Source: Formicarius rufipectus (taxonomy: Eukaryota > Chordata > Aves > Passeriformes > Formicariidae). From it: a stretch of 64,000 nt of DNA. A program made the position numbers and the translations under genes. The stretch spans positions 174,334 to 238,333 of the forward strand of contig VXAU01000308.1 of the NCBI GenBank assembly GCA_013399695.1. The letters are read 5' to 3'. The notes below the pieces were generated by a model. It was not told the DNA's origin, did not search any database, and saw only the letters and a list, made by a program, of their open reading frames with translations. Every line of letters starts with the position of its first letter. The first letter of the stretch is position 1. Shown piece after piece: positions 39,901 to 52,643 of the stretch.

Positions 39901-42900
39901 ACACCACTAAATCATAGTCAGTGACGTCATTCCTTATGGAGAAGCCTGCTATTCCACATGCTCAAACAGGTTAATTTTGTTTGTCTAATCAAACTCAGCT
40001 TCAAGCCTGATTCAATGAAAAGTCACGCTGCTGAAGTTTTAATATAAACTGAACTCAAATCTGGGCAAAAAAAATTTACTCACTCTGTAGTGATGTGTTA
40101 CAAATATGCCTGAATACAAAGTATTAAAAGAATTTACATGGTCTATCACAAAGATGGACCTGAAATAACTGAGTTTGATATGCTGTAGTACTGAAGCTGC
40201 TGGGACCAAACTCTGTGACATTAATGCACATGTCAGAGACCACTTTGTGATAGTCTGCAACAGGGATAAACTCTGAATTTATGAAAAGAGAAGCTGAGTA
40301 AGGTATGTAGAATCAGGATTTCAGGAACATTAAGGATGAAGCACTCTTCCTGTCATAAAGCAGTCACTGATTAGTTCTATAGATTTACATTGTTCAGTAT
40401 TTCTCCTGTTTCTTTGAGCAAGAAGATGTAGCAGAGTTAGTTTCCATCAGACCTCACTTCTGCTTTGTGTTCAGAGAGATTAGAATGAGAGTGAGTGTTA
40501 TGATTTGCATTTACAAAGCAAGACAGTACACAGTGACAATACCACTTATGGGATTAAACAAGGAAAGGTGCAAGTCACTGTATGCCAACGTGTCCGTTTA
40601 ACAAAAACGTGGTCCTACCTTGTCTGGGCTTCCCTGATAAGTTAGGGCTCAATGCCACGAACAACAAACATGCTGCTCAGCTGCAAACTTCACTGTAGAC
40701 ATCACTATTGAATTGGTTGCAGACAAAATGAGACCTCATGATCATCCACTTTCAGGTCTGGAAACACCTGTTTGTGTGTTCTGCATCCTGTCCTAGCTTT
40801 AATCAGAGCCTAAAAGCAAAACCAGGTTGCTGAGAAGGGCATAAAAACATTACTGCTCTCCAATACTACTCTTGGTAGTGGACATGCTGAGCATGGGAGG
40901 TGCTATGCTGCAGTCCATGAAGGAACTTTGAATTAACATGTACGTGCAATTTCATATTTTGTATTGATGAAGCAGGCAGCTTCCACACTGCCGAAATTCA
41001 CTGAGGGATGTCATCTTCATCTTTTCCAGGATGGAACACAAATATCTGTGTTCCTTTCCTGATATATTTATCTCATTATCTCTGTTCCTCTCCCTTCTCA
41101 TTTGCCTCGAAACTTTTCCTAACACATTGCCCTTACTCCCCCTCTTTAAGTGATCAAGCATTCTGTCTTTTGTTCAGGTGGATGACTTGGCTTTCTCAAC
41201 CCTAGCCTAGATTTGGCATTTCTACTTGTTGCCCTTGGAGAATATAAATAATAAAATGTAGTTAACAGAAGACAAGCACGGGACTTCTGCTTTTGTAGAC
41301 AGAAGATTTTGTTCATGTTTCCACCTGATAGATACCACATAGACATATCAAAATGTATCAGATAATTTCCTGCTATTACATTTCCTTGTCAACAAATGCT
41401 ATAATCCCTACAGGAAAGTTATGTAATGATGAATGGGAGGGAAGAGTCCCCTGCAATCTCCATGGTAGGACAGATACTGTGCCATTCCTTACCTTCTCAT
41501 TCAAGTCTCAGAAACATGGCCTCCTTGGCCATGTTCAGTTCTTATTCTGTGCTCCCTCTTTATACGGCAATAATTACACCTCCATGAGATCTCGCTGGGA
41601 TAGTTGCAGAGCATTTTAGGAATATCAGGTTCTTATGCAATGCACAAAGTGTATCATGAGGTTACTTTTTCCAGGCTGCACGCCTGAGTCAGGTGCTTGA
41701 CTGAGGGTAAGTAACATTTGCCAACTTACAGAGCACATGTTGAAAAAACAAAGGTGGTGTTAGAGTATGCCCTGAGTTATTTGAACAACATTGGACCACA
41801 GTTCCTCCTCTTGGCATCAAGCCTTGGTGTTGTGAAGAGCTTACATGAATCCTAATGAAATAGTAGGGTAAATAAAAAGAAAAATACATGTGATTTTAAT
41901 AATTTCATTTACCAGATAGATGAAGAAAGAACATTTTTCCAGAAAGAGCCTCAAATTTGAAGATAAGACTGTATCCCAGGGTTGAATTTTGATGATGACT
42001 CCTCAGTGGCAATGTGTGAATAATAACCTCAGGATCAAGACTGTCAGCTTTAGGAACATTGGAAATGGACAGATGGAGCACCCCTACTTCACAGGTTCAG
42101 CTGAGTAGGAAGTACGTGCTCCCTGGACTGCTGGCTAGATGTATAGACAGAGCAGACCAAGAAGATCTCTAGAAACAGATGGGGCAAGACACATCACAAC
42201 TCCCAATCAGCCATGTCTCCTGTTTTCTCCTATTTCCTACTACATTCAGCCTTCTGTAAGACCAACTCAAGTGCTGTCAGTGTTGTGGATCAGAGATTAA
42301 CAAATGGATAAAATCTCCCTTTTTACTACACCAAAATTTACAAGTATTACACTGAGCTACCTTGAGCTTCAAATTATTAGGAGGCAGAAAGAGATCATAC
42401 CATCCCTTTTTTCTAATAACATAATGTCTGTATTGAAAAGTAGAAACCAAGACTCTAGCCCTCATGGAATGCCACCCTGTGGATCAGAATTAACGTAGAG
42501 GCAAGAATAGTTATGTCACAGTGATAATGAGACCTTTTCAGTGCCTACCTGTCAAACAACTGCTTTGTACTCATTGTACACTGTGTGGCAACAAAGGTGG
42601 AAATAAGAAGGTCATGCACAGAGACTCAGAAGTCATGTTCGGTGTAAGCAAATAATAGAGAGGAGGGGGAAGGAAATTGGCTGCTGCATGGGTCTGGCAG
42701 AGGAAGGGTCAGAATTCAGGGCTATACGAACATGACATGCATAGGGCCTTAGTAATAAACGATGCTTAGAATAGACAGGATGCCTAGGAGGACACAAGTA
42801 AGGTGTTGAATAACAACTTACTAAATGTCAAGTGAATGAAAACTGTCTTCTACACTAGGTCAGGTGAGTGCTAATTAATTCTACCTCTGTTACAAAAATG

Positions 42901-43115
42901 GGTATGAACTTAGAGTTGAAAACCAGTTACATGAGGCTGAGCAATATGACTGTATTGCCTGGACATTAGGAATAAGAGACACATTTTGCATGATTTGATT
43001 ATTACAGTGCCTTTCTGAGGCACATTTAGTGCTTATGAGCAATAAACAAGGAAAACTGCCCAAACCACCCCTGCTTGTAGCGGGGAAAGTGTGAAAGTGG
43101 AAGAGTGGGAGTAGG
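36931..43115. other. Gene-free interval
   Basis: Unique AT-rich sequence apart from the CpG-dense patch at 38284. Open frames at 36241-36561 (which begins to the left) and 38350-38808 resemble no known protein. No RNA gene or transposon is recognised until the CR1 fragments from 43116 onward. Confidence -1.
38284..38362. promoter_or_regulatory. Isolated CpG-dense patch in the gene desert
   Basis: Nine CpG dinucleotides fall within 72 bases (38288-38359), including GGGGCGCACGCC and CCTGCGCCGC, while kilobases on either side are nearly CpG-free. Two more CpGs (GCCGTAACACGG) follow at about 38436-38446. In a methylated vertebrate genome, retained CpG density suggests a small unmethylated element such as an enhancer, CTCF-type site or orphan promoter. 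No transposable element is recognised here. Open frames across it (38277-38519, 38350-38808) have no known similarity. Confidence -1.
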
Positions 43116-43179
43116 GATATTGGAACTAGCTGATCTTTAAAATCCCTTTCAACCCAAGCCATTTCATTCTATGATTCTA
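43116..43179 (+). mobile_element. CR1 LINE 3'-terminal fragment
   Basis: GGAACTAGCTGATCTTTAAAATCCC is followed by CTTTCAACCCAAGCC and the tandem 3' signature ATTCTATGATTCTA. This is the last about 65 bases of a CR1 in + orientation. Upstream sequence is not recognisably CR1, so the copy is heavily truncated. Confidence -1.
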
Positions 43180-43592
43180 AAACCATGAAGACTATTATTG
43201 AAAATATAGGATAGTAAATGAAAGCAGTTAGAATATTAACTTGAATGGCTTCTATAATGGAGGAAAATTAATAAAAAGGCAAAAGTCACATAAAATGTAA
43301 CATGTGGGTGTAGTCTAAGGGAAAATGGGTGATGAAATAAAGTCTTCCCTAAGACAAAACACAAACAAGGACATGATTACCTCTGGGCTAACCTTTTTGC
43401 TCACCAGAATTTGGAACATACTGTTTCTTCATTCATCTGCTTTCTAGTACCAAAGATGCATTGCTCTAATATTCTGTCAAAATAGCCTGCATTGCTCTGG
43501 AAAGCTCTTGGATAACCAACACCTTTCACCACATGTCTGGTTCTCGTTTTCCAAAAAAAGTGTTCTGAAGGGGAAGGCTGCTGATCCCATTT

Positions 43593-43644
43593 TGATTGAA
43601 CTTGATGATCCTAAAGGTCTTTTCCAACCTTCACAATTCTATGC
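43593..43644 (+). mobile_element. CR1-like LINE 3'-terminal fragment
   Basis: GAACTTGATGATCCTAAAGG, then TCTTTTCCAACC and a single ATTCTATG, match the CR1 3' terminus with several differences. It has the same orientation as the fragment 450 bases to its left. Together with a weak CR1-like stretch near 43790-43860 it suggests this area took repeated CR1 insertions. Short and diverged, so moderate confidence. Confidence -1.
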
Positions 43645-44339
43645 TTTTCTTCATTTATTTGGAAATGTTTTTTGGCTGTCTCTATCTGAATTTGCTTTTT
43701 GAAAAACTCAAGAACCAGAAAAGTGGCATTAACATTTCAGGGCTACAGGGTGGTAAAAGTACCAGAAAGGTTCACCAACAATTCTGAATGTGAAGAAGTT
43801 CCTTTGGACAATTTAAACTTGCCACCTCTTGGGAGCAGTTCCTTGACAAGTGAGCAAGGTGAATAATTTATTATGGACCTTCACTCTCCAAGATTAGGGA
43901 AGGAATTGAGCTGTGATAATAATTCACAGCACATTGCAAGTGCCGTATTAAACTTGTTTATCTTTCCTCCATCCAACTACCTCCTTTTGTCAGGATGGAT
44001 TTGGGGAAGGGTTGTTTTCAGGAAAGGGTTCTGTTAATTACATGTTTGCAATAACAGATGTAGAGAATGAGCAGGGTTTTTTTAGTATTGTCTCTATGGT
44101 AGGTATAATACACTCTTCTAGCAAACCAATAGAAATTATTCTTCCATATTTCCAAAGGTCCTGGGAGTTCAGAGTGTCACTTAACCACCATCAACTTTTA
44201 TTATTTGATCTGACTCTTAAAACATTGGCAGTTGCAATTAGTCAATATATGTATCCAGAAAGACAAGCATCAATAATGTCAGCCAAAAGAGATATGTGAG
44301 TAGCTTCTGTATATAGATGACATTTGTTACTACTGTGGA

Positions 44340-44510
44340 GACTGAGATGAATAGCTGTGTGTGACTAAGATCAGACAACATGTCTGCATGAGAGCGCCTT
44401 AATGGCAGTTTGGCCATCTACACTGACAGACCTTTTTAAACATTTTCGGAAAGCTGTAATTGATGTGCTGCTTAGTTCATTGAGCAAACTCAGTTTATGT
44501 TAAACTCTTG
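44340..44510. promoter_or_regulatory. Candidate conserved noncoding block next to a CR1 insertion
   Basis: GAGAGCGCCTTAATGGCAG, TTTGGCCATCTACACTGAC, TTTTCGGAAAGC and CTGTAATTGATGTGCTG form a compact, non-repetitive block. It retains two CpGs and TAAT-type cores. It ends about 190 bases before the recognisable start of the large CR1 element. No open frame or splice signals stand out. Confidence -1.
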
Positions 44511-44699
44511 ATAGAAAGTACAGAAGAAAGCAATAAGCAACTCAGAGGTGGCAGGAAATAGCAGCTGGGCCAACACTGCTCAGGTTAACTGGTAATAGCA
44601 ATTGGGAAAGGTGAAACTCAAAAACAAAAAGAATGGATTAAAAAAAAAATTGAACAGAAAGCCCTCCAATTAAACCTTACGTGTTTGAAGCTCAATCCA

Positions 44700-46456
44700 A
44701 AGATGTGATGTAGAGGCTATAGTGTTTAAGGAGGAATCCATCTTAGGTGGAAAACTAAATGGAGGGGAGACCCCAGTAACAGAGGACGCTGAGAAGGCAA
44801 AGTTATTGAATGGCTTCTTTGCATCAGTCTTCACTCGCAAGACCAGCCTTCAGGAAACTCTGACTCAGGAAACCAAGATTAAAAGAATGTTGGAAGGAAA
44901 ACTTTCCTTTGGTCAAAAATCATAAGGTTAGAGAACACCTAGGCAAACTTGACATCCACTAGTCCATGAGCCCAGATGGGATGCATCCACAAGTGCTGAG
45001 AGAGCTGGCAGACACCATAGCAAGACTGCTTGCGATCATCTTTGAAAGGTCATGAAGTTCAGGAGAGGTGTCTGAGGACTGGAAGAAAGTAAATGTCACC
45101 CTGGTCTTCAAAAAGGGCAAGAGGGAGGACCGAGGAAGATACTGGGCAATCAGCCTCACCTCAGTCCCCTTATTCTAGAGACCATCCACATGGATGACAA
45201 GAACTTGATCATGAGTCATCAGCACGGATTCACTAAAGGTAAATCATGCTTGACCAACCTGCTTGCCTTCTACAATGAAACAACTATCTGGATGGATGAG
45301 TGCAGAGCACTGGTTATTGTCTACCTCAACTTCAGTAAGGTTTTTGACACTCTGTCTCACAATCCTGTTTGTCATACTCAGGAAGTGTGGACTGGATGAG
45401 TGGACAGTGAGGTGGATTGAGAACTGGATGGATGACAGCTCTCAGAGGGTCATAGTAAGTGGTACAGAGTCTAGTTGGAGGCAGGCCATTAATGGTGTCC
45501 CCTAAGGGTTGATATGGGACCCAGTATTGTTTAACTTATTCATCAATGACTTGGGTGAAGAGGCAAACACCTCTTCAGCAAGTTTGCTGATAACACAAAG
45601 ATGGGAGGAGTGGCTGATACCCCAGAGCACTGTACAGTCCTTCAGAAGGACCTCTACAGGTTGGAGGGACGGGCAGAGAAGAGCCATCTGAAGTTCAGCA
45701 AAGGCAAATGTAGGGTCCTGAGCTTGGGGAAGAATAACCGTAGGCAGCAGTACAGGCTGGGAGCCAACCTCTGTGGAAAGGAGTTCTGTGGAGGAGGACC
45801 TGACGGTTCTGGTGGACAACAAGATGTCCATGAGCCAGCAGGTTGTCCTTGTGGCCAAAAAGGCAAATGGTATCCTGGAATGCATTAGTAAGAACATTGC
45901 CAGCACCTGATCCTGGCTTTCTACACAGGCATAGTGAAGTCACATCTGGAGTGCTGTGTTCAGTTTGGGGTTCTGCAGTACAAGAGAGGCATGAAGATCC
46001 TGGAGCTGGTCTGGCAGAGGACAAGAATGATGATTAAGGTACTGGAACTTCTCTCACAAGGAAAGGCTGAGAGAGTTCAGCTGTTCAGCCTTGAGAAGAG
46101 ATGACTGAGAAGGGACTCCTCCACTGTATAAAAGTATCTGCAGGGACGGTGTCAAGAGAATGGACCAGGCTCTTCTCAGGGTTGCCAAGCAGTAGCACAA
46201 GGGGTAATGGACAGAAACTGATGCACAGGAAGTTCCACCTGAACATGAGGACAAACTTCTTTACTGTGCAGGTGACCGTACACTGGAGCAGGTTGCCCAG
46301 AGAGGTTGTGGAGTCTCCTGCACTGGATGTATTCAAGAACTGTCTGGACACAATCCTGTGCCATATGACCTAAGATGACCCTTTTGGAGCAGCGAGTTTG
46401 GACCAGATGACCCTCTATGGTCCCTTTCAACATGACCCATTTGGAGATTCTGTGAT
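44700..46456 (+). mobile_element. CR1 LINE, 5'-truncated, inactivated reverse transcriptase copy
   Basis: Reading the three + frames in turn gives a continuous match to the CR1 ORF2 reverse transcriptase. In order, one sees EDAEKAKLLNGFFASVF (about 44780), SPDGMHPQVLRELADTIA (44966), EDWKKVNVTLVFKKGKRED (45073), QHGFTKGKSCLTNLLAFY (45220), VRWIENWMDD (45410), DPVLFNLFINDL (45519), FADNTK (45583) and HWSRLPREVVESPALDVFK (46280). The element lacks ORF1 and the endonuclease. It is broken by in-frame stops at 44960, 45053 and 45176, and GVPQG has become GVP-stop-G near 45503. There is an internal deletion just before QHGF and at least three frameshifts. It ends with the CR1 3' signature, a CCCTTTCAAC segment and terminal ATTCTGTGAT (46447-46456). 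The left boundary is approximate; some upstream bases may belong to it. Confidence -1.
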
Positions 46457-48730
46457 CTTGTAGCCTCCCCCCAGACATTTGTGATCTCTGTGTGTCTTTG
46501 CTCTTTCACAGCCTTAAGAAAAATGAACATTCTCTCTCCTTCATTGTTTTTACAGAAAAGCACATACAAATCAATTCTTGAATACTATCTTTTTGCTTTG
46601 GTTGAGTAGAATGACAACAGTGACAAAATTAAGTAGCAAATTTGTTTTCGTATAAAGAACTAGGAAATTCTATTTTGAGAAAACAGTTGATATTTTTCCA
46701 AAATAGAAGATTTAATGAAAAATTCAAAATGCTAAGCTGCTTTTCCAGAAGAGAGGAATCTGTAGAACCTCTTGTAACTGCTTATCATTCCAAACAATCA
46801 AAAGCCATTAAGTGGTCATCATTTACATTTATGTTAATGGGCAAACACAGAACTTTTCTTGCAGAGAGAATCAAATGTTCAGAGTTGAGAGAAGTAATAA
46901 TGAGTTTTAATGGACTCAATGATGACTATATTAAAAGATGCAGACCCTGTATCTTTTAAATAAAGTTGTTACTGTTACAAATTGATTTGTACACACTTTT
47001 TGAAATTCTAGATTCTGTATTAAAACATTTCAAACCACTTGACTGAAACATATCAAACAAAAGATTAAATCTTCAGAATTAACAACTCACTATTGAGGAT
47101 GTAAGTAAAATAATGAATCAGGTCTAACTCTGGCAGCTCCTCTAACCCTACTCTGCTTGGTCACAGTCCCCTTGCCAATTGGACAGGTTGCTTCTGCCTT
47201 GCCTGGAATTTTCTTGATCTTCTCTCTTGAGTGGCAGCTGCTGCCACCCTGCAAGTATGGGAACTTGTTGGCATATTGTAGGTCAGACACAGAAGATGCT
47301 GGAGCACAGCAGAAAAGCCAGATGAGACTCGGCTGACTAACAGTGAAGAGCACTCCACCAGGCATGAAGGTCTAAAGTATTTTTTAGTTAGTTTCTGTCC
47401 AAATAATTAGCCCACATGTCATTTTCTGCCTAGATCATATTGATGAGCCTGACTACAGTGGCAAGATATTAAAATACCCAGACAGGTTCATACTCAGTGA
47501 TAAGTAAATTTGTGTGCCAGCAGTCACAACCACTTCTTCATGGTGTCAAGGAGAAGGCAGGAATATCCCACAGAAGCAAAAAGTTTAAATTACTTCCTTC
47601 AGGTTGTGGCTAGTACTTTAGTCCCCAGGTTCTCCCATCTGGCTCTGCTTGGATTGAGATAGCATGAGCACCAGATAGGGCTGGGAATGCTGTGCTGAGG
47701 TGTCTGGCATGGATCTGCCTAGGCAACCTCCTATCCAAAAGGTAGTACATACTGTCATACATGAGCTGGCACCTGGAGTTTCTCTGCCTTTGCAACACCA
47801 CTTACACCCAACAAAGCATAACCAGCCCGTAAGTAACAGAAGTATTTCTGAGGTATTCCTTTGGCTTCAAAGGTTTTGTTAGACTGGAATAATTTAAAAT
47901 ACTAGACTGTTAATAGTGACAGACATTTGCAGGAACACAGCAACCACATTTCGTACTGCTCTGTTGTTTAGTAAGTGTATTTCTTATTAATTTCAGGTAT
48001 CATGCTTTGCTTTGAAGCTGAAGAACTCTTGGCAGTTTCTGTTTGAGCAATGTATCTCAAGCTGACTCTTGGTAGAGTTCTCTACAGTTAATATATTACT
48101 CCAGCCAGCATTACCTATCACATTTTTCTCAGTATAAAACTTTGGTCCTGTTTTAAATGTATATATTTTTAAGCAGTTTAGGGCTATTCTATTAGAAGAT
48201 AGTTATTTCTCTATGCAGTCAGCAGAAATCTGATGTGACATTTCTTGTTCCCCATGTCCCTATTGTTCCAGAGAGCATTCTGTGCATCTTTGCTTTGTGA
48301 GGGGTGCCTATGTCTGCAGAAGAGTATTTATACCAGCTCAGGCTGCTGCACCTACTGTTCATGGCAGTTCCAGCCAGGTGTGCTCCTTCTGCCAGCAGAA
48401 CTGGCAGATACTTCTATGCAGTTCCCATGTCACTGAAAGGATGAAAGACCTAAAATTTTACACAAGTTTATAGTTGTTTTCCTCAGGGTAAATACTTCAC
48501 TCAAGCAACAGAGATGATCCTGTAAATACTGGGATTTTGTTTGGCTAGAGGATCTTGGTTCTGCTTCCCACTGTATCTTTCTGGTGTTGCAGAGGAGGCC
48601 AGGGCTTTTCAGGAGCCTGGAAGAAGGCAGCACTAAGGGGTAAGTGTAGATCACGTGATTTAATACATCCCCTTCATAGTCAATATTGTGCAAAAATTTG
48701 TTAGGAAAAAGGAAATTAAAAGAAGGAGGG

Positions 48731-48756
48731 NNNNNNNNNNNNNNNNNNNNNNNNNN
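48731..48756. other. Assembly gap (26 N)
   Basis: An N run inside the AGGAG pentamer array. Single ambiguous bases also occur at 28523 and 29954. The gap size may be an estimate. Confidence -1.
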
Positions 48757-48799
48757 GAGGAGAGGAGAGGAGAGGAGAGGAGAGGAGAGGAGAGGAGAG
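48757..48799. repeat. (AGGAG)n minisatellite beside an assembly gap
   Basis: About eight perfect AGGAG/GAGGA units run up to GAGTTGACC. On the left the array is cut by 26 Ns (48731-48756), preceded by AGAAGGAGGG, a degenerate edge of the same array. The true length is therefore unknown and the gap is probably the repeat itself. Confidence -1.
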
Positions 48800-50917
48800 T
48801 TGACCTGTTAAAATATTTAAAAGGCTGACTTGATTGGGTAGTTGTGCAATGCAAGGATCCATTACATGACAGAAAGGATCGGTTTGCAAGACATCACCAT
48901 CAGACTCCTTGGTTCAGCGTCCTTATTGAGCAACACAGATACCAGGGTTGATGAGCAAGGGTACAGCATCTATATGCAAATACATGCTCATTTCTTAAAC
49001 TCTCTACAATTATTAAAACATCAACCATTACAATAACCATGATCACTCAATCTAACATTCCCTAGCTGGTTTCTTGGATATATCTCAGCGTACAGGAAGG
49101 GATTTCAAGGACAGATAATGGATATCCTTTAATAGATTCAAGGAGGGTGTTTCAGGCTCTGGAGAAGTACAATAAAGCCCAGACAGATGTGTGAAATCTT
49201 GACAGACAGGCTGTCATGAACAGTGCCATTGGCCAGCCAGATGGAGGTAAGTGTGGTAAGAGCAGAAAAAAGTGTAATGGCTATCAGAGTACTGCATCTA
49301 AGAACATCATCAAAATGTGCACAAATGTTTTGATTGTCTTGTTTTTAGGAAATGGAAATTTCTGATTACTGCACAACCCAAAATGCCTACTTGTTAACCA
49401 ATTAGTTGTTGCTGTTTCAATTGGAAATAAGCTTTCCCAATAAAAGTATAACTCTGTGTAAACCGTAAGTCCTGGTTTGTCATTCTCAGGAGAAGTTGTC
49501 CATTGCACAATTACATAATGACAGGGTGAGGGTCCAGGTCTATGAATTTCTACCATGAAAAATATAATGGCATAATCTCCTCTTTAGCAATCATTAGAGG
49601 AAGTCTTTGGCCAGAAGGAAACCAGAAAATCCTGCTAAGTCTTTTTCATGAAGTAGATCAGCTGCTATTTGAATTATAGTAGCCCAAACTGATGAATTGC
49701 ACATGGCGCTGACATTAAATCTTGCTGTTCTAGCTCTTTTTTGGTTTTTAAATATGTCTACCCTCTGTTGGCGACTCAGCATGTGTTGTCACAGGTCAGT
49801 TGCCTAATTTTAACCACTAATGGAGCTTGCTTACCCTGGGATGCAGATTCAGGCCAGAAATAGGAAGCCAAGTGATGGTCATGTGTCCGACAAGGAGCTG
49901 GGCAGTGGGCCAAAACACATTTGAGCTGGATGGAATTTCTTGCCCCTGTGAAAATGCAGTGCTAAATCTTCCTCCCCCACTCGCCTCTTTACACACAAGT
50001 GGATCTCTCTAGTACAGTGAACTGTCACCCGAAACTAACAAGGAGGATGTGTCTCCCAGCAATCTGAGCTTCGGTCAAAAGTTCACCACTTGCCAGCCCC
50101 TCTATGCCAACTTGGACCAAGATTTCTGGAATGGTTAGAAAAATATTTTAATGTAATTCACCTTGCTATGCTATTTCATTAATAACCTCTAAAAATGCAA
50201 AGAGTGCGGCCTTAAAATTCCTTGACATCCTCAGCATATGACTAATAATAATGAAACTTTCTCGCTCTCAGCGGAGCCACTCTCTGAGCACTCTGTTTTC
50301 CCTGGAGTTTCATGGAGCCTTTAGCAAATGTGGTACATTTGCCATGTCCATTTTTTACAGCCTAGTAACTGCTGTTCAGCCAGGCTTGCCTGAGCTGGGT
50401 CTTTGTCCAGCCCCCTGTACAGCACTCTCCTTTCTCCCTGCCCTGTGCTATTTTTCTCACAAGAATATTTTGTACAGGCATAATTTGGACGTGCGTGAAA
50501 TACCCTTTTACACGTTACGTCTTTCCTATTTTCTCTATATCTGTTTTGAGTCCAGTATCTCAATGTCTTCCAAAATATGTCATCCATGCAAAGCATGGAG
50601 TTGTTACCAGCCCGGGTCTGTGTGTACTCCATACTGTGCTGAGTAAAACGGGCTCAGCCCTTTGATGGGGACAGAGCATGTCTGACATGCCATTATATAA
50701 CATGAAACCAGTGTATACAAGACGGTCTTTAAAAGTACATTTTACAGAGATCCCTATTTCTATGTCTTGCTTCAAGCATTTCTTTCTAAAATAGCCTTTT
50801 GGGAGTCAGTGGATGAGATTCTCCTCATGGGGGGTAAGTCAAGGGCTACAGGATTGCTTTCCACACCATGTCTGCATTCAGGCTTCTAGGACCAGGACTT
50901 CATAAACCACTGGATGG

Positions 50918-50944
50918 TATCTAGAATTAAATTAATTCTAGATA
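50918..50944. repeat. Perfect 13-bp inverted repeat with 1-base centre
   Basis: TATCTAGAATTAA, one A, then TTAATTCTAGATA: every base of the two arms pairs. The core AATTAAATTAATT carries two back-to-back homeodomain-type half sites. It could be a dimeric homeodomain site or an AT-rich palindrome arising by chance. Confidence -1.
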
Positions 50945-52481
50945 AATGTTTTACTTTTTACCCCAATGGCAAAAGCAGAACAAAAACTGTTTCACTGTCA
51001 ACACCTCCCAAACTAGTAACACGTTAAAATATGTTTAAAGCCTGTAGCAAGTCCTGATTATGACCCATACAGTGTATTCCCCATCAGTCCTCAATAGGTC
51101 TGTCTCCACTGCATACCCAAATCTAATAGTATAGTGTTCCACAACTCCCAGTACAAACAAGTATTTGGAGATGCCACAGTATATGATCAGAATAGATTCT
51201 TTACCCAGACAAAGTCTCCTTTGGACATAGGAGGTGTGTAAAAACATAGTACTTCTTTGGATCTAGTGTTTTTCCCACTGTGACAAGCAGCTGGGATCAA
51301 ATCAAGAGTGCTACCAAAAACCATGACAGGTAGTAATCCAAACATATTCTCTCTTACAAGTGTAACCAGAGGAATAGTTCCCTCAGGGGCATCCCTCACC
51401 ATGCTGAACTGCCCAGCCACCTTATTTTGCATTGAGGATTATGTTCATACCACACTTGTACCACACCAAAGGCAAACAGGCAGATTCAGAAAAGTGTAGA
51501 AAGGTGAAGTCGCCTAAAAATATTATTTTTATAGTCAGATGATCTTCCACTGTGTTAGTTCTAAATTATCCCTTTCATAATAAAGGCCATTTTTTCCTAA
51601 TTGAGTCCTGTGCCAGCCTCAATTAACAGTTCAGTTTTAGATTAGGGTTGCACCATATGCATTGAGAATTTATTTCCAAGAACTTCACACAGTAGCAAAT
51701 GTAGTCTGCCACAGGTGAGGATGACCAGTGGAAGAGTTTTCCAGAGGTGAAATGGAGATGGAATATTTTTTCCAAAATACTGTCATATTTGCCCAGTATT
51801 TTCCTATTTGTTAAAAAAATTTGGCCCAGGGAAAAAACCTCTCTAGTGGGAAAAAAAAAAACTGGGGATAAAGAAACAAAAATTTATCAAGATAACTTAA
51901 TGACATTTTAAAGTCCAGAATATTCATGGACAGCTGTAAATACTTTCAGCCCTAGTTGCCTTGGACTTTGTCATAACAAAAAAAAAACAAAATGGATTTT
52001 AGGAAAACACTTTTCATGGCATGGACATCTGATTTTATTTGTAGAAAACAGACACTAGCCTTCCTCCAACTTATGGGCAGTTATTATGCATTCCCTAAAC
52101 ACTGACACATGAACACAAGCAGTACTTTGGGTTTTTTCTGCATAGGTTTGGCCAATGTCTCCAATCACTGTTTATAAACCAGTGGTATGTGGTGCAGGAG
52201 CAGCTGCAGTCTGAGGGAGTTGGAAGTGTTTCCTTGCAGGGACTTTCTTTCTAGGATCTCTAGGAGAGAAAGAAAGATCTGTTTCTGGCACCTTCTGGTT
52301 TCAGAAAAGCATCATCTACTGGCCTGGCCATGCTCTTTATGTTAAGTCAGTTCTGCAACTGAATATTAGGTTCTACCATTTTTTAAGAAAAACAGTTTGT
52401 TGGTTTCTGACAATCTTCATCTTCAGACTTCCATTGTGGTTACCAGAGATAGAAGATAGAAAAAGACTATTTGTGTGTCTC

Positions 52482-52643
<162 letters not shown>

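Larger units (their letters stand above)
46457..52481. other. Gene-free interval
   Basis: Unique sequence after the CR1 3' end. It contains the AGGAG array and N gap at 48731-48799 and the inverted repeat at 50918. The stretch 50130-50280 has a mixed AT-rich/CpG texture (AGAGTGCGGCC, CTCGCTCTCAGCGGAGCC). Open frames of up to 131 codons (50251-50646 +) are not recognised. Confidence -1.

Noticed and set aside
45502..45906. 134-codon - strand frame
   Set aside because: Antisense shadow of the CR1 reverse-transcriptase remnant.
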